Source of the DNA: Dehalococcoidales bacterium
GTDB lineage: Bacteria; Chloroflexota; Dehalococcoidia; Dehalococcoidales; UBA3254
DNA length: 13,445 nt
Reading direction: 5' to 3'
NCBI GenBank assembly: GCA_028718465.1
Contig: JAQULX010000034.1
Location: 1-13,445, forward strand
Below, in pieces: positions 1 through 6,499 of this stretch (position 1 is its first letter; the number at the start of each line of letters is the position of its first letter). The notes below the pieces were generated by a model, which saw only the letters and a program-made list of their open reading frames with translations, had not been told where the DNA came from and ran no database searches. The translations under genes were made by a program, and so were the position numbers.

Positions 1-1407
1 TTTGACAATGGTCCGCATCCTCTTCATCCGTTTCTTCCTTTCATCTTCCGGCATCTCGAGCGCGTCTTTTATTGCTTCTGCAAAATGGTCGGTGGCATAA
101 GGGTTTACCAGCAGCGCATCGGTCAGCTCTCTGGAAGAGCCGGTAAAGGGACTTAAAATCAATACCCCGTCCTCATCATAACGGCTGGCGACATATTCCT
201 TGGCCACCAGGTTCATTCCGTCGTGCAGGGAACTGACAATACAGAATTGCGCCATGCGCCTCAAGGCCAGCAGGGTTAGCTGGGACAGGTTTTCCCTCCA
301 GAGAATGACCGGTTTCCACCATTCGGAGCCGTATTTCCAGTTGATCTCTTCCATGAGGTTTTCGATATCTTTGTTCAGTGATTTATAGGCGTCTATATGA
401 ATCCGGCTGGATACTCCGGCCTGGATAAAGACCATTTTCCGCAAATACTGCGGGTTTTTTTCAAAAAACCGGTCGATCGCTCTTAGCCGGTCCGGTATTC
501 CTTTGGTATAATCAAATCTCTCGATGCCGATCCCGATAATCTCATCCCGCAATCCCAGTTTATTCCTGACCCGGGCAACCTCATTGGCCACCTCTTGACT
601 CTGAGCTTCCTGGGAGAATTCCTCAAAATCTACGCTGATAGGGAAAGGCCGGACCGCGGTCCGGTGGCCTTTGTAAACCACCTCGAATTTCTCAAAATCG
701 ACACGTGCTTCAAGAGACCTGTTGATGGTATCCATGAAATTGTTGCAGTGATAGCGGATATGAAAACCAAGGAGGTCGTTACTCAGAAGCCCATCCAGGA
801 TTTCATCCTGCCAGGGGCAGATCCGGAAAGCCTCCGGGTTGGGCCAGGGAATATGCCAGAATTGAGCGGTAATAATATTACCATTTTGATTTTTTATCAT
901 TTTGGCTAAAAGCGCCAGTTGATAGTCCTGAATAAATACGAAGGCTTTTTTATCGCCCACTTCTTCCAGGACGTTTTTAGCAAAAATCTCGTTTACTTTT
1001 TTGTAGGTATTCCAGTTCGACTCACGGAATACCGGTCGGTTATAGACGATATGGCACAAAGGCCATAAAGCTTCATTTGCGAAGCCGTAATAATAGCCGT
1101 CCTCTTCTTCTTTGGACAACCACACCCGCTTGAGCGAATATTTCTCCTCTCCGGGCGGTACACTCACTTTGCTCGCCGGGTCTACCACTACCTTATCGGC
1201 ATCGCCGCTGCCGTGAGCCATCCAGGTCCCTCCGCAGGCTTGCATTACCGGATCCAGAGCTACGGTCAGCCCGCTGGCGGGTATCGACCACTTGATCTCA
1301 TTTCCGGTGAAAGTATGAATATAAGGTTCGCGGTTAGATACCACGATAAAAAGATAATCTTTTAACTGGTGATGTACGAGTTCACACAAACTTTCCTTTG
1401 TCCACAT
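1..1407 (-). CDS. otsA: Trehalose-6-phosphate synthase, GT20 family (partial, C-terminus outside window)
   Basis: Retaining glycosyltransferase predicted to join a sugar nucleotide (normally UDP-glucose) to glucose-6-phosphate, giving trehalose-6-phosphate, a cytoplasmic step of compatible-solute synthesis. The gene is read on the minus strand from ATG at 1407-1405, preceded by AGGGAG about 7 nt upstream; 469 codons are present and no stop is reached. GT20 landmarks in order: VVSNREP (residues 22-28), a PASGL glycine-rich loop (43-47), LWPLCH (114-119), QDYQL with D161, FWHIPWP with H185, ERFDYTKG with R297 and K302, and DGMNLVAKEY with D396 and E404. These match the substrate-binding residues known from E. 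coli OtsA. The QDYQ form and the segment GTWMAHGSGDAD (60-71) differ from classic OtsA, so this is a divergent branch, and glucosylglycerol-phosphate synthase or another GT20 activity is possible. No phosphatase (OtsB) is visible; it may lie beyond the left edge. Confidence 0.9.
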   Translation of the reverse strand, partial: MWTKESLCELVHHQLKDYLFIVVSNREPYIHTFTGNEIKWSIPASGLTVALDPVMQACGGTWMAHGSGDADKVVVDPASKVSVPPGEEKYSLKRVWLSKEEEDGYYYGFANEALWPLCHIVYNRPVFRESNWNTYKKVNEIFAKNVLEEVGDKKAFVFIQDYQLALLAKMIKNQNGNIITAQFWHIPWPNPEAFRICPWQDEILDGLLSNDLLGFHIRYHCNNFMDTINRSLEARVDFEKFEVVYKGHRTAVRPFPISVDFEEFSQEAQSQEVANEVARVRNKLGLRDEIIGIGIERFDYTKGIPDRLRAIDRFFEKNPQYLRKMVFIQAGVSSRIHIDAYKSLNKDIENLMEEINWKYGSEWWKPVILWRENLSQLTLLALRRMAQFCIVSSLHDGMNLVAKEYVASRYDEDGVLILSPFTGSSRELTDALLVNPYATDHFAEAIKDALEMPEDERKKRMKRMRTIVK

Positions 1408-1566
1408 ACACAACTCCCTAAGCTTGACTAGCCAGCTAATGCCGGCCTGTAATCTTTATTCGTATACGCTAATCCTGGATTTTTCTCTTATTGAGGACGA
1501 GTCCGGATAATCAGTCCGGAAAAATGATTTGGAAGCAGAAATTGTCCTGAAATGGGTTACTCAGGA

Positions 1567-1595
1567 TCGATTATCTTGTCAGGCGTTATAATCGA
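1567..1595. repeat. 8-bp inverted repeat TCGATTAT/ATAATCGA
   Basis: The arms at 1567-1574 and 1588-1595 are perfect and separated by 13 bases. The centre-to-centre distance of 21 bp is two helical turns, as in many dimeric operators. It sits about 160 bp upstream of the otsA-like start. Function is inferred only from geometry. Confidence 0.4.
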
Positions 1596-1698
1596 GAGCC
1601 CTGGAGCAATGAGAAAAAGGTTTTCAAATCGAAACAGGAAGTTCTGGTTTTCAATTTAACTCCTTTCGCTGATAAAATCCCTTTCTTATCATGATACT

Positions 1699-1716
1699 CG
1701 AAATCATACGATTTCG
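1699..1716. repeat. Perfect 7-bp hairpin, 4-nt loop
   Basis: CGAAATC at 1699-1705 and GATTTCG at 1710-1716 are perfect complements around the loop ATAC. TGA (1692-1694) and TCA (1717-1719) could extend it past a bulge. No T tract follows on either strand, so it does not look like a simple terminator. Role unknown. Confidence 0.5.
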
Positions 1717-2006
1717 TCAGGATAATCGGAAAATCATCAGGGTTTTCACTGCTTGGCGATCCATCCCTGACCGAAGAATAATAAAAGAATAACCAGCAGA
1801 CACAATCTGTTTAAGGCCTGTAAGATAGGCTGTCGCAAGCCATGTTTAATCCCGGCCCCGCATTACCCGGTTATGTTAATGATATACTATTCTACACCAA
1901 AGACAGGATGTTTGTCCATAACGATCAGCCTGACATGATGAATCTCCTGTCATATCAGAGAAAGGACTATTCTCTCACTACCTTTGGGAGAATTTACCCG
2001 ATTGCA

Positions 2007-2035
2007 TTGACAGGTCTGTCAGACTATAATATTAG
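2007..2035 (+). promoter_or_regulatory. Candidate sigma70-type promoter of trkH-trkA
   Basis: A perfect -35 hexamer TTGACA (2007-2012) is followed after 17 bp by TATTAG (2030-2035, four of six matches). A perfect TATAAT (2025-2030) overlaps the spacer and could serve as an alternative -10 with a poor -35. The -35 is embedded in the dyad TGACA-GGTC-TGTCA (2008-2021), so a repressor bound there would block polymerase. The predicted start lies about 55 nt before the trkH ATG. Confidence 0.5.
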
Positions 2036-2095
2036 CTTATGGCGTTTATAATGCCAGTACTGACAGAGGGGAACTTTAACGATTGAGAGATTTGC

Positions 2096-3619
2096 ATGGA
2101 AGAGCATAGCAGCTCGTTTGCAGAAGAACATAGCGGCTCGACATTTGTAGAACACGATAGATCAACAAAAAAAGAGCCTGGCAGTCTGGCGATAAAAGAA
2201 CAAATTAGTTCGCCGACAGAAAAAGCAGACAGGTTGATCTTCAGAGTACCCGCTTACAGAGCCTTAAGGCTGCCTCTTAAACTGATACCCAGGCCGAAAA
2301 ATCCCCTCTCAACCTATATCCTGATGATGTACAGCTTCGCAGGCCTGATAGTACTCGGAACTCTTTTATTGATCCTGCCGTTCTCCAGCGCCTCCGGAAG
2401 CTTTACCTCTCCCATCGATGCCCTTTTCTCAGCAACTTCAGCTACATGTGTGACCGGGTTAGAGGTAGTAGATACCGGAACTCACTGGAGCCTCTTCGGC
2501 CAGGCGGTGCTTATGGTCCTTTTTCAAATCGGCGGTCTGGGCTTCATCGTCGGCGCTACCCTTCTCCTGATAGCTATGAGCGGCCGGTTTGGACTCAAGG
2601 AAAGGCTGATGATCACCGAGACTATGGGCATGGACCATCTTGGAGGATCGCTAGGCATCGTGGTCAGTATCGTCACTTTTTCTTTAATACTGGAAAGCGC
2701 CGGCGCTGTAATATTTTACTTCCACTGGGTATCTGAAGGAGGCATAGAAATGCCCCTTTTCACCGCCTTTTTTCATGCCTTCTCCGCCTTTAATAATTGC
2801 GGTTTGGATATTTTTAATGACCCGCAAAGCCTCACAATGTTCCGGTCCGACGCCGTAACCATGTTGACTACTGCCGTCCTCATCATTTTCGGCAGCGCCG
2901 GCTTCGTCGTAGTGGCGGACCTGATTCAGAACCGGAGCTTTGTCAGACTTTCTCTGGATAGTAAAATCGTTCTGGTTACCACCCTGGCGTTGATAGCAAT
3001 AGCAACCCTGTTTTACTTTGCAGTGGAATACGGCCGGACGGACACCCTGGGCCCCCTGGGTTTTCTCGATAAAGTACTGGTGTCTTTTTTCCACTCGGTC
3101 TCACTCAGGACTGCCGGCTTTTCGGCATTCAATGTCGGCAGCATGACTCAAATTTGTCTGTTTTTCACCATGATAATGATGTTTATCGGTGGGGCATCCG
3201 CTTCAATGGCCGGCGGGATTAAAGTCAATACGCTGGGCTTACTGGCGATTACTTTTATAAATTTATGCCGGGGGAGAGATAATATAGTTGCTTTCGGACG
3301 GCAAATCAGCAAGCAGACCATCTATACGGCGATTGCTCTTCTATTTTCATATACGGCAGTCCTGGGACTACTGGTACTGATATTGTCTTTTACGGAACCA
3401 TTTCATATCGATAATCTTATTTTTGAAACCCTTTCGGCGCTGGGTACAATCGGTTCGTCCACCGGCATCACATCTCAACTGTCCGCAGCCGGTAAAACGA
3501 TACTGGTTATCGCCATGTTCGCCGGCCGCCTGGCTCCCCTGGCTTTTATTATTTATCTCACTCACCACCGGCAGCCTGTCGATCTGGAATATCCGCATGA
3601 ACATGTAAGACTCGGATAG
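2096..3619 (+). CDS. trkH: TrkH/KtrB-type potassium transporter membrane subunit
   Basis: Integral membrane K+ channel-like subunit of a Trk/Ktr uptake system, 507 residues. The four MPM repeats of the superfamily can be followed by their filter loops: ATCVTGL (G121), FNNCGLD (G236), LRTAGFS (G341) and GSSTGI (G457). The intramembrane gating stretch GGASASMAGGIKVNT lies at 365-379, and FAGRLAP at 475-481. The first membrane segment starts near residue 72. Before it is a hydrophilic, acidic and Ser-rich cytoplasmic extension of about 70 residues, much longer than usual in KtrB, opening with an imperfect EEHS repeat. The ATG at 2096 has only a weak purine stretch (GAGAGA) upstream, so an internal start is possible. 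The RCK subunit follows 10 bases after the stop, which supports a two-gene operon. Na+ or H+ coupling cannot be told from sequence. Confidence 0.93.
   Translation: MEEHSSSFAEEHSGSTFVEHDRSTKKEPGSLAIKEQISSPTEKADRLIFRVPAYRALRLPLKLIPRPKNPLSTYILMMYSFAGLIVLGTLLLILPFSSASGSFTSPIDALFSATSATCVTGLEVVDTGTHWSLFGQAVLMVLFQIGGLGFIVGATLLLIAMSGRFGLKERLMITETMGMDHLGGSLGIVVSIVTFSLILESAGAVIFYFHWVSEGGIEMPLFTAFFHAFSAFNNCGLDIFNDPQSLTMFRSDAVTMLTTAVLIIFGSAGFVVVADLIQNRSFVRLSLDSKIVLVTTLALIAIATLFYFAVEYGRTDTLGPLGFLDKVLVSFFHSVSLRTAGFSAFNVGSMTQICLFFTMIMMFIGGASASMAGGIKVNTLGLLAITFINLCRGRDNIVAFGRQISKQTIYTAIALLFSYTAVLGLLVLILSFTEPFHIDNLIFETLSALGTIGSSTGITSQLSAAGKTILVIAMFAGRLAPLAFIIYLTHHRQPVDLEYPHEHVRLG
2099..2149 (+). repeat. Imperfect tandem repeat in the N-terminal coding sequence of trkH
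   Basis: A 24-bp unit (2099-2122) and a 27-bp unit (2123-2149) both encode EEHS followed by a Ser-rich stretch ending in F-A or F-V. A decayed third copy starts at 2150 (EHDRS). Such coding repeats can vary in copy number. Here they enlarge a disordered cytoplasmic tail. Confidence 0.5.
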
Positions 3620-3629
3620 GAGTAAGAAT

Positions 3630-4313
3630 ATGAGTAAGCAAGTTGCAGTAATTGGCCTGGGACGGTTTGGGACCAGCCTGGCTATCGCCTTACATGATGC
3701 CGGCTACGATGTGCTGGCCATAGACAAATCAACAGAGCTGGTTGATAGTATTGGAGCGCATGTTACTCATGCGGTTCGTACTAATTCTACTAACGAAGCG
3801 GCGCTTCAGAAATTAGGGATTGGAGGCTTTGATGTCGCTGTGGTCTCTATCGGTGACGTCCAGGATAGCGTAATGACCACCATTCTTTTAAAGAAAATGG
3901 GCGTCCGTTACATTGTAGCCAAGGCGGATAACGATCTGCATGGAGAAATCCTCGCGAGTATCGGGGCAGATAAGGTAATTTTCCCCGAGCGGGATACCGC
4001 TATCAGGACTGGTCCGATGTTGACTATGCGCGATGTATCCGATTTTATTCCTCTGGGGAATGGGTCCGGAATCGTTAAAGTTAAAGCCATGCAAAGTATA
4101 ATCGGCAGAACACTGGAAGGCGTCGGTTTTGACACCAATGACAGAGGCAATGTGGTCGTCCTCATGATCCAGCGCGGCAAGGAGTGCATTGTTAATCCGA
4201 ACCCACAGGAGGTTATAAGCCACGTGGATGTCCTGATCCTGGCCGGCAACAACATTGATATCGAGAAATTGTTTGAGAAAATTGAGCGGCAAAAAGCTAA
4301 ATCCCCGAATTGA
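3630..4313 (+). CDS. trkA: TrkA/KtrA-type RCK regulatory subunit of the K+ transporter
   Basis: Cytoplasmic gating ring subunit, 227 residues. The N-terminal RCK/TrkA_N Rossmann domain has GLGRFG (G9, G11, G14) and ends its second strand with the acidic residue D32, the usual pattern for NAD(H)/ATP-type ligands. The second half (from about residue 140) has the shape of a TrkA_C domain, which binds c-di-AMP in some Gram-positive relatives; binding here is not shown. Length fits single-RCK KtrA rather than the double-length TrkA of E. coli (about 458 residues). An AGGAG site lies about 7 nt before the ATG, and the gene begins 10 bases after trkH. Together they form a complete uptake system. Confidence 0.93.
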   Translation: MSKQVAVIGLGRFGTSLAIALHDAGYDVLAIDKSTELVDSIGAHVTHAVRTNSTNEAALQKLGIGGFDVAVVSIGDVQDSVMTTILLKKMGVRYIVAKADNDLHGEILASIGADKVIFPERDTAIRTGPMLTMRDVSDFIPLGNGSGIVKVKAMQSIIGRTLEGVGFDTNDRGNVVVLMIQRGKECIVNPNPQEVISHVDVLILAGNNIDIEKLFEKIERQKAKSPN

Positions 4314-4338
4314 AGACAGGGCCGGCACCTGTTAAAAT
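4310..4338 (+). promoter_or_regulatory. Candidate promoter for the cupin-ACT-UPF0210 operon with a dyad filling the spacer
   Basis: TTGAAG (4310-4315) and TAAAAT (4333-4338) are separated by exactly 17 bp. The spacer itself is the inverted repeat ACAGG-N7-CCTGT (4316-4332). The -35 overlaps the trkA stop codon. The cupin ATG is about 40 nt downstream. The layout recalls regulators that bind between -35 and -10, but no regulator is identified. Confidence 0.45.
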
Positions 4339-4380
4339 GGTTCATGCCTTCGAACGCGAAACCGGTTTAGGAGAGCTTGA

Positions 4381-4701
4381 ATGATTACCAGCTATCAGTC
4401 CGCCCGGGTTACCGAGCCCTGCCCCGGGATATTCCGTAGAATTCTGGCCCACAGTCCCCGTATAATGCTCACCGAACACACTCTGGAAAAGAACGCTGTC
4501 CTGCCCGAACACAAGCATCCCCACGAGCAACTGGTCTATTTGCTTTCGGGACATCTGATCCTGGAAATGGGCAGGGCCATTCTGGATATCGTCGAGGGTG
4601 ACAGCCTGGTCGTCCCGCCGGATGTTCCGCACAAAGTGACTGCCATGGAGCAATCAGTCGCCCTGGATGTTTTTACGCCGGCCAGGGAAGACTACCTGTA
4701 G
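4381..4701 (+). CDS. Small single-domain cupin protein
   Basis: Cupin_2 beta-barrel protein of 106 residues, of the small KdgF-like type. Motif 1 is present as PEHKHPHEQ followed by GHL, giving likely metal ligands H44, H46 and E49 or Q50. Motif 2 is GDSLVVPPDVPH with H84. A mononuclear divalent metal site is therefore expected. Small cupins of this kind act as sugar isomerases, dioxygenases, lyases or sensors, and nothing in the sequence fixes the substrate. Start choice is good: TAGGAGAG lies 7 nt before ATG 4381. It is the first gene of a probable operon with the ACT and UPF0210 genes, and its stop codon sits in the loop of a hairpin. Confidence 0.85.
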   Translation: MITSYQSARVTEPCPGIFRRILAHSPRIMLTEHTLEKNAVLPEHKHPHEQLVYLLSGHLILEMGRAILDIVEGDSLVVPPDVPHKVTAMEQSVALDVFTPAREDYL

Positions 4702-4738
4702 CCGGCAGGTACTTTATCGGGCCCGGATAATCCGGGCC
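4693..4738 (+). repeat. Two consecutive intercistronic hairpins
   Basis: TACCTG/CAGGTA (4693-4698 and 4706-4711) encloses the cupin stop codon in a 7-nt loop. It is followed by a perfect 8-bp stem GGCCCGGA/TCCGGGCC (4720-4727 and 4731-4738) with the 3-nt loop TAA. No T tract follows, so the pair is more likely to modulate mRNA stability or translation of the next gene than to end transcription. Confidence 0.55.
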
Positions 4739-4752
4739 GGGGAAGGTTCATT

Positions 4753-5022
4753 ATGCGCGCAGTAATTACAGTAATTGGCAAAGACCGCAAAGGAATTATC
4801 GCCGGAGTCAGCACGGAACTGGCCAACGCCGGTATTAATATCCTGGATATTAGCCAGACGACTCTCCAGGAGTACTTCGCCATGATCATGCTGGTAGATA
4901 TGTCTGACGCCAGAGATGCCTTTCGTGCCGTACAGCGCAGTCTGGAAGAGAAAGGCCGGGAGCTAGGCATGGAAATCAAAATTCAGCGGGAAGATATATT
5001 CAACGCCATGCATCAAATATGA
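4753..5022 (+). CDS. ACT-domain protein, UPF0237 family
   Basis: Stand-alone ACT domain, 89 residues, close to the full length of the UPF0237 family. The sequence opens with the typical VITVIGKDRKGIIAGVS strand-loop-helix, continues with NILDISQTTL, and ends with the second ACT half. ACT domains normally bind amino acids or other small ligands and dimerise. In many genomes this family lies directly upstream of a UPF0210 protein, and the same order is seen here (63 bases to the next start), so the two probably work together, perhaps as sensor and enzyme. A GGGGAAGG site lies just upstream of the ATG. The ligand is unknown. Confidence 0.88.
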   Translation: MRAVITVIGKDRKGIIAGVSTELANAGINILDISQTTLQEYFAMIMLVDMSDARDAFRAVQRSLEEKGRELGMEIKIQREDIFNAMHQI

Positions 5023-5085
5023 AATGTCCGGCAGGCGACGGTTGGTGGAAATTGAATCTGCATTGATGGGAAAGTGAGACCGGGT

Positions 5086-6453
5086 ATGGCAGCAATGATT
5101 AATAAGGATAACATCCTCGAGACAATCAGGATGATTCAGGATGAAAACCTGGACATCCGCACTATTACCATGGGCATCAGCCTCCTGGATTGCACTGATC
5201 CTGATGGCAACAAAGCCAGGAACAAGATCAGGCAAAAAATTTTACGTTTCGCCGGCAACCTGGTCAAAGTTGGAGAAGATATCGAAGCCGAATACGGCAT
5301 CCCTATTGTAAACAAGCGTGTCTCGATTACCCCGCTGTGTCTGATCGCCGGGGCTACCGATGAGGAGAGCTATGTTGAATTTGCCAGAACACTCGACAGG
5401 ACTGCTAAGGATATAGGAGTGGACTTCATCGGCGGCTTCTCAGCCCTGGTACACAAGGGCTTTACCAGGGGCGACCGCGTTCTGCTCGACTCCATACCCG
5501 AAGCTCTCGCCGGCACAGATGTGGTCTGCTCTTCGGTAAATGTCGGCACCTCCAGGGCCGGGCTGAATATGGATGTCATCAGCGAGATGGGCGGCATCAT
5601 CAAACGGACCGCCCGGCTTACCGCTGATAAAAACAGCGTCGGGTGCGCCAGGTTGACTGTCTTTGCCAATGCTGTGGAAGATAACCCATTTATGGCCGGG
5701 GCATTCACCGGAATCGGAGAAGGGGAATGCATCATCAACGTCGGTATCAGCGGCCCCGGAGTAATGCGTTCGGCTGTCGAAAAAGCCAGAGGCCAGACTT
5801 TCGATGCACTGGCGGACACTATCAAGAGAACGGCTTTCAAGATCACCCGGGTAGGCCAACTGGTTGCCCGTGAAGCCTCCACCCGCCTCGGGGTCTCCTT
5901 TGGCATCATAGACCTGTCACTGGCGCCCACCCCCCGGACCGGTGACAGCATTGCCAATATCCTGGAATTGATGGGGCTGGAGTCCTGTGGAACTCATGGC
6001 ACGACCGCAGCCCTGGCGCTTCTCACTGATTCCGTAAAAAAAGGGGGACTTATGGCTTGCAGCCATGCCGGAGGCCTTTCGGGCGCCTTTATTCCGGTAA
6101 GTGAAGATGCCGGTATGATTGAAGCCGTTGAAAGGGGCTCAATTACAATCGATAAACTGGAGGCGATGACCTGCGTGTGCTCGGTAGGTCTGGATATGAT
6201 AGCCATCCCCGGCGATACTCCCGAAGAGACCATTTCCGCTATTATTGCCGATGAGGCAGTTATCGGCATGGTCAATAACAAGACCACTTCGGTACGCCTG
6301 CTGCCTGTTTACGGCAAGGCAGCCGGTGATAAAGTAGAATTTGGCGGCCTTCTGGGAAAAGCCACTATCATGGAAGTGAACAAATTTTCCAGCCGGGACT
6401 TTATCCACCGCAAAGGACGGATTCCGGCGCCGGTCCACAGCTTCAGGAATTAA
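5086..6453 (+). CDS. PFL family protein, UPF0210 (DUF711)
   Basis: Conserved protein of about 455 residues with typical UPF0210 segments: [24 protein letters not shown], the [11 protein letters not shown] segment, [15 protein letters not shown] and the C-terminal [12 protein letters not shown]. The family is named for a fold like pyruvate formate-lyase, but no glycyl-radical motif is seen, and no reaction has been assigned to it to my knowledge. Start is uncertain: GTG 5074, ATG 5086 or ATG 5095 are in frame. GTGAG at 5074-5078 is a plausible Shine-Dalgarno site for 5086, while family members often begin nearer to 5095. It follows the ACT gene as in other genomes. Its TAA stop lies inside the T tract of the terminator of the convergent gene. 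Confidence 0.88.
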   Translation: MAAMINKDNILETIRMIQDENLDIRTITMGISLLDCTDPDGNKARNKIRQKILRFAGNLVKVGEDIEAEYGIPIVNKRVSITPLCLIAGATDEESYVEFARTLDRTAKDIGVDFIGGFSALVHKGFTRGDRVLLDSIPEALAGTDVVCSSVNVGTSRAGLNMDVISEMGGIIKRTARLTADKNSVGCARLTVFANAVEDNPFMAGAFTGIGEGECIINVGISGPGVMRSAVEKARGQTFDALADTIKRTAFKITRVGQLVAREASTRLGVSFGIIDLSLAPTPRTGDSIANILELMGLESCGTHGTTAALALLTDSVKKGGLMACSHAGGLSGAFIPVSEDAGMIEAVERGSITIDKLEAMTCVCSVGLDMIAIPGDTPEETISAIIADEAVIGMVNNKTTSVRLLPVYGKAAGDKVEFGGLLGKATIMEVNKFSSRDFIHRKGRIPAPVHSFRN

Positions 6454-6485
6454 AAAACAGGGCGGGTAAGACAACCCCGCCCTGT
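6452..6485 (-). terminator. Intrinsic terminator of the minus-strand flavoprotein gene, shared convergent junction
   Basis: A perfect 10-bp stem ACAGGGCGGG/CCCGCCCTGT (6457-6466 and 6476-6485) has a 9-nt loop. On the minus strand it is followed at once by six Ts (6452-6456 and the base-paired 6457), the classic intrinsic signal, only 15 bases after the flavoprotein stop. On the plus strand the stem has no immediate T tract, so it would end plus transcription less efficiently. Confidence 0.85.
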
Positions 6486-6499
6486 ATGATTCAATGCTC

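Larger units (their letters stand above)
1408..2095. other. Non-coding region between otsA-like and trkH-like genes
   Basis: This is the shared upstream region of two divergent genes, 688 bases long. I see no convincing gene: one short reading frame at 1842-2051 has no Shine-Dalgarno site and contains the trkH promoter. The region is rich in short dyads: TCCGGA/TCCGGA (1502-1520), TCCTGA/TCAGGA (1545-1566), TCGATTAT/ATAATCGA (1567-1595), and a perfect CGAAATC/GATTTCG hairpin with a 4-nt loop (1699-1716). A cluster of TGACA/TGTCA half-sites follows between 1902 and 2065. No riboswitch family was recognised by eye. The length suggests regulation in both directions, probably osmotic, but that is inference. 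Confidence 0.6.

Noticed and set aside
595..909. 104-codon plus-strand frame in the otsA-like region
   Set aside because: It is antisense to the conserved GT20 coding sequence, which has all family motifs in the minus frame.
1801..1850. Possible riboswitch (c-di-AMP or c-di-GMP type) upstream of trkH, suggested by the GGCT-N6-AGCC stem
   Set aside because: Only one short stem is present. The conserved core sequences of the ydaO and GEMM families could not be found by eye.
1842..2051. 69-codon plus-strand frame upstream of trkH
   Set aside because: It has no Shine-Dalgarno site, no recognisable domain, and contains the trkH promoter hexamers, so it is most likely chance.
5370..5957. 195-codon minus-strand frame inside the UPF0210 gene
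   Set aside because: It is a shadow of a conserved protein on the plus strand; composition is typical of antisense translation.
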